Positions 52,004 to 59,436 of a stretch of 64,000 bases of DNA are shown here, in pieces. A program made the position numbers and the translations under genes. The stretch lies in contig JAJVIF010000001.1 of NCBI GenBank assembly GCA_022072165.1, positions 1,019,353 through 1,083,352 of the forward strand, given 5' to 3'. The notes beneath the pieces were generated by a model that was not told the origin of the DNA, made no database searches, and saw only the letters and a list, made by a program, of their open reading frames with translations. The DNA comes from a bacterium (GTDB taxonomy: Bacteria > JAJVIF01). Within the stretch, counting starts at the first letter, position 1; every line of letters starts with the position of its first letter.

Positions 52004-53002
52004 CTACTGACGTGCGGCAGGCTGTGGACTGCTCTCACTGTCCACCGGCTTCGACATACTCACAGGGAGCATGAGGTCCTCGGGAATACGAGTGGTGGGC
52101 ACTTCCAGGTCAGACAACGACAGCCAGCGGCTGCTCTCCTGTTGAAAGCGGGAGATGATCCGCAGGTCATTGGTCCAGCTGACCGAAGCGCTCCCCGGAC
52201 GGGTGGCATCCAGGCGGTGTTGCATCAGCCAGGGGGTGGCAGTTCCGCCTTCCAGCAACAGCCCGATTTTCTGCCCATCTTCTGATCTGAGATATGCGGC
52301 CTGCGGGTAGGTCCCGAGAATCCGCTCCAGCTGACGCTCACCGACCGCCAGTCGGAGGCTGGCAAAGGCCTCCGCCGGCTCTGATGGGTAGCGGCCGTGA
52401 GTCACCGCATACATCGTGAGCGGCAGCAGCAGCTTCGCCGCGCTGTGCTTGTACCAGGCGTCCCTGTCGGCCTCTCGTTCGGCCCGGAGGGTCTCCAGCC
52501 GCTTTTCCAACTGGAGGTCCTGCAAGTCTGCCTCCTGGCTGGCGAACTCCGGTGCCGCCTGAAAGATGTACTGCCACGCCCTGGTCGCGCTTGCTGGTGC
52601 TAACCCGACGCCAGGAATGGCGGGAAGATGCGTACCCACGGAAACAGACCAGGGCTGGCCAGCTTCGTTCAGGGGCCAGACGGTCGCTTCGTTCAGCAAC
52701 CCCTGCAGGTCCTCCGGGGCCTCTCCCTCCCGACAGACATAGGCGTCCCACCAGGATCGGGGAAGCCCCGAAAAGAAAAAGGTCTGTTGCTCAGCGATCT
52801 GCAGGTCTGGCGGCAGCGCCAGGGGATCGATGCCAGGGGGGAGATGCGATTCGACCGCCACTGCGGGTGGGCTGTCCGAAGGCGACATCGAATCGCTGGC
52901 CTGAGCCCGTTGCCCTTGCGGGTTTGACTGATTACAGGCAGCCACCAAAATGGCCACCAGCAGGACCGGAATGGAGTTGACGATGTTGCTTATCCGGGAC
53001 AT
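52004..53002 (-). CDS. Secreted lipoprotein, 330-residue family, member 1
   Basis: 332 residues. Lipobox VAAC anchors it at Cys23. It is a paralogue of the 53669-54655 product: both contain AEQQ plus a PRxxWD segment, a WP...PW pair, GVxL, a YAVTHGRYPSEP/YAMRYGEYPETV match, AAYxRSxDG, LEGGxAxPWLxQHR and PEDL near the end. The family is not one I recognise. A GGAGG site sits inside the end of the upstream cysteine-rich gene, which it overlaps by 13 bases, so the two are made together. Periplasmic or surface location is predicted. Confidence 0.75.
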   Translation of the reverse strand: MSRISNIVNSIPVLLVAILVAACNQSNPQGQRAQASDSMSPSDSPPAVAVESHLPPGIDPLALPPDLQIAEQQTFFFSGLPRSWWDAYVCREGEAPEDLQGLLNEATVWPLNEAGQPWSVSVGTHLPAIPGVGLAPASATRAWQYIFQAAPEFASQEADLQDLQLEKRLETLRAEREADRDAWYKHSAAKLLLPLTMYAVTHGRYPSEPAEAFASLRLAVGERQLERILGTYPQAAYLRSEDGQKIGLLLEGGTATPWLMQHRLDATRPGSASVSWTNDLRIISRFQQESSRWLSLSDLEVPTTRIPEDLMLPVSMSKPVDSESSPQPAARQ

Positions 53003-53388
53003 TGCACGTCCTCCTTACACCAGCAATCATTGGTCCCCACGTAACCGGGCCAGCAGTCAGCCGCTGGCGGATTACACCAGGCACCAGTGATCGTGTAATC
53101 ACAGCACTCCAGGGCACAGTGAACCTGATCCGCGCTCAGGAATCCATACCCTTCAGTCGTGCACTCTTCTTCTGTACGATGTGTTGAAACGATAGTGAGT
53201 TCCGAGCGATTGCCAGTGACCCAGGCATTCACCACGAAGAACTGCAGGCACCGGCACTTGATACTCTCCTGACAGTCACTCCCCGTGATCGTTATCACAC
53301 AACAACCTGCCTCAGCAGGCCGCGGCGGGATCACGAAGGCGCAGGCAACCGTCAGAAGCATCACGATACACCAGCGCAATGTTGGCAT
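52990..53388 (-). CDS. Cysteine-rich secreted protein
   Basis: 132 residues from the ATG at 53388, preceded by GAGG. A Sec signal peptide (core IVMLLTVACAFVI, cleavage after AEA) leads into a mature part of about 104 residues with 17 cysteines, in CC, CxC and CWCxxDVxC patterns, suggesting a disulfide-locked exported domain. The end, DCWPGY...DCWCKEDVQC, is echoed in the fragment at 54646-54771. It overlaps the downstream lipoprotein gene by 13 bases. A 12-bp minisatellite lies 24 bases upstream of the start. Function is unknown. Confidence 0.7.
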   Translation of the reverse strand: MPTLRWCIVMLLTVACAFVIPPRPAEAGCCVITITGSDCQESIKCRCLQFFVVNAWVTGNRSELTIVSTHRTEEECTTEGYGFLSADQVHCALECCDYTITGAWCNPPAADCWPGYVGTNDCWCKEDVQCPG

Positions 53389-53411
53389 GGTCGCGTACCT
53401 CACTTCTGATT

Positions 53412-53483
53412 GGCGGTGTCGCCGGCGGTGTCGCCGGCGGTGTCGCCGGCGGTGTCGCCGGCGGTGTCGCCGGCGGTGTCGCC
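53412..53483. repeat. Minisatellite: six 12-bp units GGCGGTGTCGCC
   Basis: Six identical tandem copies, followed by GAATAA. The same unit followed by GAATAA is at 54791-54814 with only two copies. It lies just upstream of the cysteine-rich gene and may be in its promoter or 5' leader. A peptide repeat in the overlapping frames (GDTA, AVSP) is a by-product. Confidence 0.9.
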
Positions 53484-53585
53484 GAATAATATCACTATTC
53501 TTCCGCGAGTCAAGTTACCATGCATAAATGGTCGCCGTTTCACTTGGGCAGCAATCGACAGCGGACAAATGGCGGCTCGATACAT

Positions 53586-53611
53586 CGCACCGACGCAGTT
53601 GCGTCGGTGCG
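53586..53611. terminator. Perfect 12-bp hairpin downstream of lipoprotein member 2
   Basis: CGCACCGACGCA pairs exactly with TGCGTCGGTGCG around a GT loop. It lies 58 bases after the stop of the 53669-54655 gene on the minus strand but lacks a T run. It may end transcription with help or act as a processing stem. Confidence 0.5.
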
Positions 53612-53668
53612 TCCTGCTGAACAGTTTGCCCCAGCTCGCTGGGCTGCTGTTATCAGATCTCCCCGGGA

Positions 53669-54655
53669 TTAGCGGGGCTGCATCGTCTGGCCGTTTGAGG
53701 CGTCTGTGGCTGCCTCCGGTACACTGCCGATGCCCAGCAGGTCCTCGGGCAGTTGCAACGACTGCGCCTTCAGGTCGGCTAATGGCAACCAGAGGGTCGC
53801 ACCTGCTTTGAACTTTTCGACTTTTTTCATCCCATTGGTCCAGGCGATGGCACCGCTGGGTTGAGGCTGCCGAATCCGGTGTTGCACGAGCCAGGGCTGC
53901 GCTGCACCACCCTCCAACACCAGGGCGACTTGCGTCCCATCCGCACTTCGCCAATACGCGGCCGCTGGGTGAAGGGCGAGGACCTCCTGGACTTTGCGGA
54001 AATCCACGCCGATCTGAAGCTGCTCAAACGACGCATCGACTGTTTCTGGGTACTCGCCATATCGCATGGCATACAGCGCCACGGGTCGGAGCAGATCAGC
54101 AGCCCGGTAAATCACCCACGAGTTGGGATCAGCGGCCGCCTGTGCTTCCAAATCCTGCCGATGTTTCTGGAGATAATCACCCGCCGGAAAATCGTAGGTG
54201 TTGACGCCAAACTCGGCGGCTCCCTGGGAGAGCCAACGCTGTATTTCCCCAGTAGGGGTTGCTTCCAGCGCAACCCCGGGTGCCACAAGTGACTGCCCGG
54301 GCAACGCCAGATTCCAGGGCTTCGTATCTGGCATCACGGGCCAGGTACAAAGCGCACCCAGCAGGGCGTCAGCGGTGGCGGGCGGCTCACCGGTCCGTAC
54401 GGTTATCAGGTCCCAGAGCCCACGCGGTGTGTTGGCCAGCAGGAAAATCTGCTGTTCAGCCAGCTTCAGATCAGGGGACAGATTCAACGTGTCGAGCCCG
54501 TTCGGCAGGACCCCGGGAGTTGGCACCTGTGCGCTGCCAACGGTAGCGGCAACATGCTCATCGCGCGGCGAAGCAGTCTCTGTCTGGCATCCCAGGAGCA
54601 GCAGCCCGCCGAACAGCAGCAGAGCACTCCAGGCGAGAGTTCGCTTTACAGGCAT
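53669..54655 (-). CDS. Secreted lipoprotein, 330-residue family, member 2
   Basis: 328 residues from the ATG at 54655, preceded by AAGGAG seven bases upstream. Lipobox LLGC anchors it at Cys23. It shares the family pattern with member 1 at 52004-53002: LKLAEQQIFLLANTPRGLWD, CTWPVMPDTKPW, PGVALEATP, YAMRYGEYPETV, HPAAAYWRSADGTQVALVLE, AAQPWLVQHRI and LPEDLLG. The start lies inside the end of a small frame that keeps only the tail of a cysteine-rich gene. Function is unknown; the shared layout suggests both modules arose from one duplication. Confidence 0.75.
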   Translation of the reverse strand: MPVKRTLAWSALLLFGGLLLLGCQTETASPRDEHVAATVGSAQVPTPGVLPNGLDTLNLSPDLKLAEQQIFLLANTPRGLWDLITVRTGEPPATADALLGALCTWPVMPDTKPWNLALPGQSLVAPGVALEATPTGEIQRWLSQGAAEFGVNTYDFPAGDYLQKHRQDLEAQAAADPNSWVIYRAADLLRPVALYAMRYGEYPETVDASFEQLQIGVDFRKVQEVLALHPAAAYWRSADGTQVALVLEGGAAQPWLVQHRIRQPQPSGAIAWTNGMKKVEKFKAGATLWLPLADLKAQSLQLPEDLLGIGSVPEAATDASNGQTMQPR

Positions 54656-54771
54656 CGGATGTCTCCTTCGCACCAGCAATTGGTGCCGAACATTTCGTAC
54701 CCGGGCGAACAGACACCCAGATTTACGATCGAGGTGCTAAGGAACGCGTTTATTCCACGCCGAGCTTTCAT
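54646..54771 (-). pseudogene. Truncated cysteine-rich gene (remnant, possible 41-residue ORF)
   Basis: A frame from the ATG at 54771 gives 41 residues ending CSPGYEMFGTNCWCEGDIRC, which matches the tail of the cysteine-rich protein at 52990-53388 (CWPGYVGTNDCWCKEDVQC). The signal peptide and most of the mature part are missing. It overlaps the next lipoprotein gene by ten bases, as the intact copy does. This looks like an internally deleted copy; it could still serve to couple translation. Confidence 0.6.
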
Positions 54772-54790
54772 TCCGGGATCCACCTTTCTG

Positions 54791-54814
54791 GGCGGTGTCG
54801 CCGGCGGTGTCGCC
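54791..54814. repeat. Minisatellite: two 12-bp units GGCGGTGTCGCC
   Basis: Two copies of the unit found six times at 53412-53483, followed by the same GAATAA. The position before the truncated cysteine-rich gene matches that of the longer array before the intact one. Confidence 0.85.
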
Positions 54815-54875
54815 GAATAAAACCACTCTTCATGAACATTGCAAGCACTATTGCCGGCCATATTTTCCGACGCTC

Positions 54876-55187
54876 CTAAAACGAGCCCCCCTCATACGGA
54901 ATGCCCTGGGCGGTCAGCCAGTCCCGAAATTTGCTGTTCGCCAGCGGATCGCCACCATACTTTTCTCCCAGTAACGCCAGCAGTAACAAGTCCTTCTGTT
55001 CCGGCGCGATGATGGTCCAATACTCGTAATCGTCATCACCGAACACCTCCGATGGAGCCTTGCCGATGTCCTGCCCCTCCAGTACCAGCGCCCCATCCGC
55101 CCGGATTTCCAGATCCAGAAAGATGCTGGTCCCTCCCGCCTGCGCCCGGAAGGTATAGAGATTGCGGCTCAGACGGGGTGGTTCCAT
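54876..55187 (-). CDS. Conserved hypothetical small protein
   Basis: 103 residues from the ATG at 55187. Soluble and acidic. The pattern GDDDYEYWTIIAPEQKDLLL, then LLGEKYGGDPLANSKF and RDWLTAQGIPYE matches, from memory, a widespread uncharacterised family in actinobacteria and others, often with GIPYEFWSW at the end. Function is unknown. It is divergent from the small membrane protein pair. Confidence 0.65.
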   Translation of the reverse strand: MEPPRLSRNLYTFRAQAGGTSIFLDLEIRADGALVLEGQDIGKAPSEVFGDDDYEYWTIIAPEQKDLLLLALLGEKYGGDPLANSKFRDWLTAQGIPYEGGSF

Positions 55188-55278
55188 ACGGGCATTATGA
55201 CCAATGGGATGCAACGAGCGATTGGGCTGGCAGTCCTACCGGAGCGAGTCCCCATCCGGGAATCGCAGGAGGCAGATC

Positions 55279-55587
55279 ATGAACCGGTTTGAGCCGCACG
55301 ACGATCAGCCAGCGCGAGGGTCAGCCCACGGCCGTCCCCTGGCTCGTCGCATCGCGGAGCATCGGGCGGGACTGAAGTCCACCCAGACCCAGTACTCGGC
55401 CTACGACCAGTGGAATGACAACTTCAGTGCAGACCCCGGTCGCTCCAGCGACCACTGGTGGTACTGGGGCAGCCCGGGACTCTGGGGCTGGGGTGGCTAC
55501 TACTACCACCCTGCCCTGATCCTGTTTTCAGTCGCCACAGCGATGGTCCTTTGGGGTGTCCGGGGATGCGGAGGAGCCGGGTCATGA
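55279..55587 (+). CDS. Small membrane protein, Trp/Tyr/Gly-rich
   Basis: 102 residues from the ATG at 55279, which follows AGGAGG. A hydrophilic N-terminal half is followed by HWWYWGSPGLWGWGGYYYH and one hydrophobic segment, ALILFSVATAMVLWGV. I do not recognise a family. The stop overlaps the next ATG by four bases, so the two small proteins are translationally coupled and may form a complex. Confidence 0.6.
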   Translation: MNRFEPHDDQPARGSAHGRPLARRIAEHRAGLKSTQTQYSAYDQWNDNFSADPGRSSDHWWYWGSPGLWGWGGYYYHPALILFSVATAMVLWGVRGCGGAGS

Positions 55588-55853
55588 GACGAGACCTGCC
55601 CGATCCCTGGGACACCGCCGCCGAGCGTCCCGCCCCCCCCAGTCGACTGCAGGGACGCCTGGCCGCCTTCGAGCAGGCACAGCGTCAGCCAGCACCACCA
55701 CCCCCCTGGTACCGTCGGAGCTGGCACGACGACATCGATGGGATGACCGGAGAGGTCATCGCCTACGGGCTCTGCGCGACCTGGTTCCTTTGTGTCCTCG
55801 ATGGCGTGACGCATCTGCTCTGGCGCAGCTGGAGCTGCGGCCTGCGCGACTAG
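55584..55853 (+). CDS. Small membrane protein coupled to the previous gene
   Basis: 89 residues from the ATG at 55584 (GAGGAG upstream). A Pro-rich N-terminus is followed by one hydrophobic segment, EVIAYGLCATWFLCVLDGV. Not recognised. It is coupled to the upstream small gene through ATGA. Confidence 0.6.
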   Translation: MRRDLPDPWDTAAERPAPPSRLQGRLAAFEQAQRQPAPPPPWYRRSWHDDIDGMTGEVIAYGLCATWFLCVLDGVTHLLWRSWSCGLRD

Positions 55854-55974
55854 CGCTCCTCCACCCTCCTAAGCTTGGTGTCGACCAGGGCACATCGCTG
55901 ACACAACGGAAGCGCCCCACCGAACCGGCGGGGCACTGTTGTTGCTGATCGGGAATGCTGCGAATGTCGAAGTA

Positions 55975-57099
55975 CTAAACCTTGGAGGGGTCGTACTCCC
56001 GGTACTCGATCCAGCCCTCGACCTTCTGGAGTTCCTGGACCGCTGCCTCATCGACCTCAGTCGGCAGGACTTCAGCCAGATGCCGCTTGTGCTCTTCCGG
56101 GGACAAGAGTTCGCCCTGGGCGCTGAACGGCATGTTGGCGTACTGCCCAATGCGTCGGTTGAACTTGATGTCCGGGGTGTAGAGGAGCGGTTGCCCTTCA
56201 GGGACCAGCTTGTTCAGTCGCTGGATGATGCCATCGACTTCGTCGTAGTACTGCTGACGGCTCCGCTCGTTGAGATGCCGCTTGTCGGCTTCCGGGAGGT
56301 CCGGCGACTCGTCATAGCGCCCCTTCAGGCCCCAGACATAGGCCCATTCCGCCGAGCCCGATTCATCCTTGCCGAAGAGGTCATAGGCGGTGGGAATCCA
56401 CTTGTTCAGCCACTTCTGGAAAAGCGGAGTCGGGACGACCCCCGCTTTGATGATCCGCTGCATCCCGGAGGTACCGGTCCCCATGTGGAAGTTTTCTTCC
56501 TTCAGCATCGGGGTCATGCTGCGGGCCAGAGGCTGGAACGCCGAGTGCTCCAGCATCTTGAGCTGGAACTTGCCATCGCGGTCCACGAAATTGGTGTAGA
56601 TGAAGAAGTCGACCCAGTTGGTGACATCTTCATTGAAGGAGCCGAGAAGCCGCTGCTTGTTCCAGGAGCGTCGCTCCAGCTGCTTCTGGGCTTCGCGACG
56701 TCCTTCCTCGCCGAAGTGCTCGATCATCAGGTAGCACATCTGCCAGCCGTGGCGCATTTCCTCGCACATCACCCGGCCAAGGCAGTAGCCATCCCACTCA
56801 CTGGGAGTGGTATGGACCAGCTGACGCTGCTGCTCGACGGACGCGAACTCGGTGTCGCCCTGATAGATGATGAGATGGAGCAGGGCATCGCGGATGTTCT
56901 GGCCGGGGATGTCGCGCAGCCGCTCCCACTTCTGCTGCCCCCGAAAGTCGCCGAACTCGATGACCGGCGAGATGACCTCATCCGCGAGGAGGGTCTCGAA
57001 CTTGTACTGGCTGATGTAGGGATGATCAAAGCCAATGGCATCGCGCCACTGGTGGAACTGATCCACCCACTCATCGAAAGCGGCCTGTTTGGACGACAT
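55975..57099 (-). CDS. BoxB/PaaA-type diiron oxygenase subunit
   Basis: 374 residues from the ATG at 57099 (GAGGAGGGG upstream). The ferritin-like four-helix fold of the phenylacetate-catabolism family is indicated by CEEMRHGWQMCYLMIEHFGE and EENFHMGTGTSGMQR, both with the E-x2-H iron ligands. Upstream helices add Glu residues (FETLLADE and a QGDTEFAS helix). BoxB epoxidises benzoyl-CoA with BoxA; PaaA acts on phenylacetyl-CoA. At 374 residues it is shorter than BoxB and longer than PaaA. No reductase partner is adjacent, so the substrate is uncertain. Confidence 0.75.
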   Translation of the reverse strand: MSSKQAAFDEWVDQFHQWRDAIGFDHPYISQYKFETLLADEVISPVIEFGDFRGQQKWERLRDIPGQNIRDALLHLIIYQGDTEFASVEQQRQLVHTTPSEWDGYCLGRVMCEEMRHGWQMCYLMIEHFGEEGRREAQKQLERRSWNKQRLLGSFNEDVTNWVDFFIYTNFVDRDGKFQLKMLEHSAFQPLARSMTPMLKEENFHMGTGTSGMQRIIKAGVVPTPLFQKWLNKWIPTAYDLFGKDESGSAEWAYVWGLKGRYDESPDLPEADKRHLNERSRQQYYDEVDGIIQRLNKLVPEGQPLLYTPDIKFNRRIGQYANMPFSAQGELLSPEEHKRHLAEVLPTEVDEAAVQELQKVEGWIEYREYDPSKV

Positions 57100-57248
57100 G
57101 TCCCCTCCTCGCGTCGAAAGGTGCTGGGATGGAGTCTACCAGAGGGTCCGCGCATGTGAAACCTGTCACAAGGGGCATGGATGGCGGGTTTTGAGGCAGG
57201 TCACGCCCGCCGACCCGCCCTTCTGCGATCCGCCGACGCGTTGCCGAA

Positions 57249-57728
57249 CTACGGGGCAGTCAGAAACTCTTCCCACGCCAGGGCGGGGACCAGCAGGCGT
57301 CCCGCTGGCTGCCAGTCGATCCCCTCAGGGTTGTCATACCCATTGAACGAGGTGCGCCGAAACGTGACCGGCTCCCAGTAGATGACACTTTCCCTGAAAT
57401 CTGGCCACCCATCCTGATCCCGGTCCCGTTGCGTGTGGCTATAAAGGGTTCGCAGATAGCGCCGGTCCGGGCTGACTTCCAGTCGAATCTCTCCCTCGCC
57501 TGGTTGACGGGGCTCTGTGGGGGTGGCGACCCGGTAATACTGCGGACTCATCCGAAATTGCAGCAGCACCTCTGACCAGTCTGTGAACAGCTCATCGTTC
57601 ACATGTATATAGCTGTCAGCGAGCTGAACAATCACCGGCTGCAGCATGATGTGCGGCAAATACACGCGAAACTCTTCAGCGGTCCCGTTCCAGGGATGCC
57701 GGAGATTGGTCGGCAACTTCGCATAATG
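57249..57728 (-). pseudogene. 3' part of a frameshifted lipoprotein gene
   Basis: 159 codons that continue the 57676-58251 product in another frame, beginning with HYAKLPTNLRHPWNGTAEEF. The join is at a run of seven G (57729-57735 on the plus strand as C). With one G fewer, one protein of about 333 residues would result, close to the 328 and 332 residues of the nearby lipoproteins. The segment has the DRDQDGWPDF loop typical of calcium-binding secreted proteins. No ribosome binding site precedes an internal start. Confidence 0.6.
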
Positions 57729-58251
57729 CCCCCCCAAATTGACTGAGCATCCCCTGATAGAGATGTTCCAGGGACGAGGGTCCCAGGGAGTACCACTCCT
57801 GCTTTCGATTGGGGTCGGCACATCGCACGCTCAGGCGGGTTTGTTCCGGATGCAGTTGCAGGCGGACCACGGTCGGCCCCAGGATCTCCACCGGAGCGTC
57901 CCAGGCCACCAGAGGCCGGAGGTGGCCCTCGGCATCCTGCGGGAGATGACTCAGCCAGGGGCTGAGGGTTTCGGGGGTCTGGGGCCACTGACCGGTCAGG
58001 AAGCGGGCCAGGAGCATCCCGGTCATCAGATCGGTATCTAAAAAGAGCGACTGGGCGAACTCGAGCCCCCCTGGGCGGCCTTCCCGGAGCAGCAAGTGGA
58101 GCAGAGGACGAGTGGGGTCCGCAGCCTGCTGTTGCCGTTGTTGCTCCCTGTGGACTTCTTGCCACCGCTGGAGCACGGCATCAGGTTCAGCACAACCCAA
58201 CAGCGGGATAATCAGCAGACAGAGCAGACTCAGTGTAGAGCGACGGTTCAT
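57676..58251 (-). CDS. Secreted lipoprotein, 5' part (frameshifted at a G7 run)
   Basis: 191 residues as it reads. Lipobox PLLGC anchors it at Cys20, followed by a charged Gln-rich linker. Segments such as MLLARFLTGQWPQTPETLSP have the feel of the 330-residue family (YAVTHGRYPSEP in member 1), but similarity is weak. After residue 174 the frame runs into unrelated-looking sequence (ALCEVADQ), while the other frame continues sensibly. The event may be a sequencing or assembly error, a real mutation, or a slippery tract that switches the gene. Confidence 0.6.
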   Translation of the reverse strand: MNRRSTLSLLCLLIIPLLGCAEPDAVLQRWQEVHREQQRQQQAADPTRPLLHLLLREGRPGGLEFAQSLFLDTDLMTGMLLARFLTGQWPQTPETLSPWLSHLPQDAEGHLRPLVAWDAPVEILGPTVVRLQLHPEQTRLSVRCADPNRKQEWYSLGPSSLEHLYQGMLSQFGGALCEVADQSPASLERDR

Positions 58252-58396
58252 TGTTGCCTCCGGGTGCGAAACTCAATGGAGTTTACCAAAGCATCGAATT
58301 GTTGTTCCGGCATCGAGCATTACGATCCATTTGACTGGAGCTGACGCACCTGCAATCTGTTCCAGCCTTGTACCCGTGCTACATGTATGTGCCAGT

Positions 58397-58828
58397 TCAC
58401 GGACGCACCAGGTTGATGGTCCCCCGGCATTTCGCCGTACCGCACCGACACAGATAGATCTCCGCGTCCGGATCAAACATGTAGTCGTAGGTCAGCTCCT
58501 CCCCAATGGCGATGTCCCGGTCCGCAATCACAAAGAGCCGTCCGCGAATGACTGCCGTGTGGCAATTGGGGTCACAGGAATGATTCACGTACGCTGCGGT
58601 CCCCCAGGGATCACCATCAATGACCCACCCATTGCCCAGATCAAAGAGGAGGACCCGGTCGACATGGTCCCGGTCTTCGGCTTCCTCCTGTGTGATTTTG
58701 TCCCCGAGGTATTCCAGGACCCGGGTGCCCCTGGGAATCGGTGCGATGGCGAAGACTCCTTTGCCGGCCAGGGGCGATCGGCGGACAGCCACAAGCTCCG
58801 GATGGACTTTGCGGTCAGGCTGGGGCAT
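58397..58828 (-). CDS. SET-domain protein (putative lysine methyltransferase)
   Basis: 143 residues from the ATG at 58828. The SET core is complete: SPLAGKGVFAIAPIPRGTRV, YVNHSCDPNC (SAM-binding NHSC), AIGEELTYDY and a post-SET CRCGTAKCRG. These are the motifs of protein-lysine methyltransferases. The small size is typical of bacterial stand-alone SET proteins, which often have unknown targets. Upstream in-frame codons are ignored because AAGGAG lies 12 bases before this ATG. Horizontal gain from eukaryotes is often proposed for such genes, but nothing in the base composition here supports recent transfer. Confidence 0.82.
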   Translation of the reverse strand: MPQPDRKVHPELVAVRRSPLAGKGVFAIAPIPRGTRVLEYLGDKITQEEAEDRDHVDRVLLFDLGNGWVIDGDPWGTAAYVNHSCDPNCHTAVIRGRLFVIADRDIAIGEELTYDYMFDPDAEIYLCRCGTAKCRGTINLVRP

Positions 58829-58955
58829 CGCGGACGAGCGCTCCTTGCAGGCGTCGAGGGTCAGAACCGGGCGCGGAGTGTACTCCGGCTCTCTTCTGAA
58901 TGTCATGCCGACTGGTGCGGGCATGACCACTTCCCAGGGTTGCTCGGGCGACCTG

Positions 58956-59333
58956 TTAGGTCTGACGGGTGGCGGCCAGCGGATGTCGCGGCTCATAGAG
59001 GCCGACCCGGGCACCGGATGGCAATGTGACGAACGACACCAGCCCAAAACCCATGTCCTCGGGGTCGGTGACCGGGACGTTCTTGCCCCGCAGGGTCGCG
59101 ACCTCCTCGCTGATCACATCGCACATCAGATAGAGCTGGACTGGCGCCAGCCCATCCGGAGCCGGCAGGACCTCGTCCATCATGGGATGGACCCCCATCT
59201 CGGTCGGCGGACAGACCATGATCAGCCAGCCCTCCCCGGCATCCACGGCCGGCCAGCCCAGGGTCTCGCTGAAAAAGCGCCGGTCTGCGGCGGCGTCGGT
59301 GCTGTAGAGCAGGAAGTGTGCGCCAAAAAGCAT
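58956..59333 (-). CDS. VOC-superfamily (glyoxalase-like) protein
   Basis: 125 residues from the ATG at 59333. Paired beta-alpha-beta-beta-beta units are suggested by FLLYSTDAAADRRFFSETLG and by the second half (PVQLYLMCDVISEEVATLRG, LPSGARVGLYEP). The final Glu in YEP is a typical metal ligand of the family. Function is unknown; members include glyoxalases, dioxygenases and resistance proteins. A second ATG at 59342 would overlap a TACAAT box that seems to serve as promoter. Confidence 0.7.
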   Translation of the reverse strand: MLFGAHFLLYSTDAAADRRFFSETLGWPAVDAGEGWLIMVCPPTEMGVHPMMDEVLPAPDGLAPVQLYLMCDVISEEVATLRGKNVPVTDPEDMGFGLVSFVTLPSGARVGLYEPRHPLAATRQT

Positions 59334-59340
59334 AGCCAGC

Positions 59341-59346
59341 ATTGTA
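59341..59346 (-). promoter_or_regulatory. Putative -10 box TACAAT of the VOC gene (leaderless)
   Basis: TACAAT on the minus strand is followed by seven bases and the ATG at 59333, without a ribosome binding site. Confidence 0.4.
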
Positions 59347-59436
59347 CCGGGGGTTCATCGCGGCAAAGCACAGGGAGTCCGGCTTTTCTGCTATCTTCAG
59401 TTGTTGCACGCATCCATCATCGGAGGACCTCGCCCC

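Noticed and set aside
53412-53483. Short tandem repeats considered as a CRISPR array
   Set aside because: Units are only 12 bases with no spacers, and there are no cas genes. It is a minisatellite.
53410-53811. Peptide repeats GDTA (minus) and AVSP (plus) as a repeat protein
   Set aside because: They arise from the 12-bp minisatellite; neither frame has a supported start or a sensible continuation.
57089-57346. A CETCHKGH haem-binding motif on the plus strand
   Set aside because: It lies mostly in the gap between two minus-strand genes, in a frame that runs antisense to both, with no signal peptide. It is a chance match.
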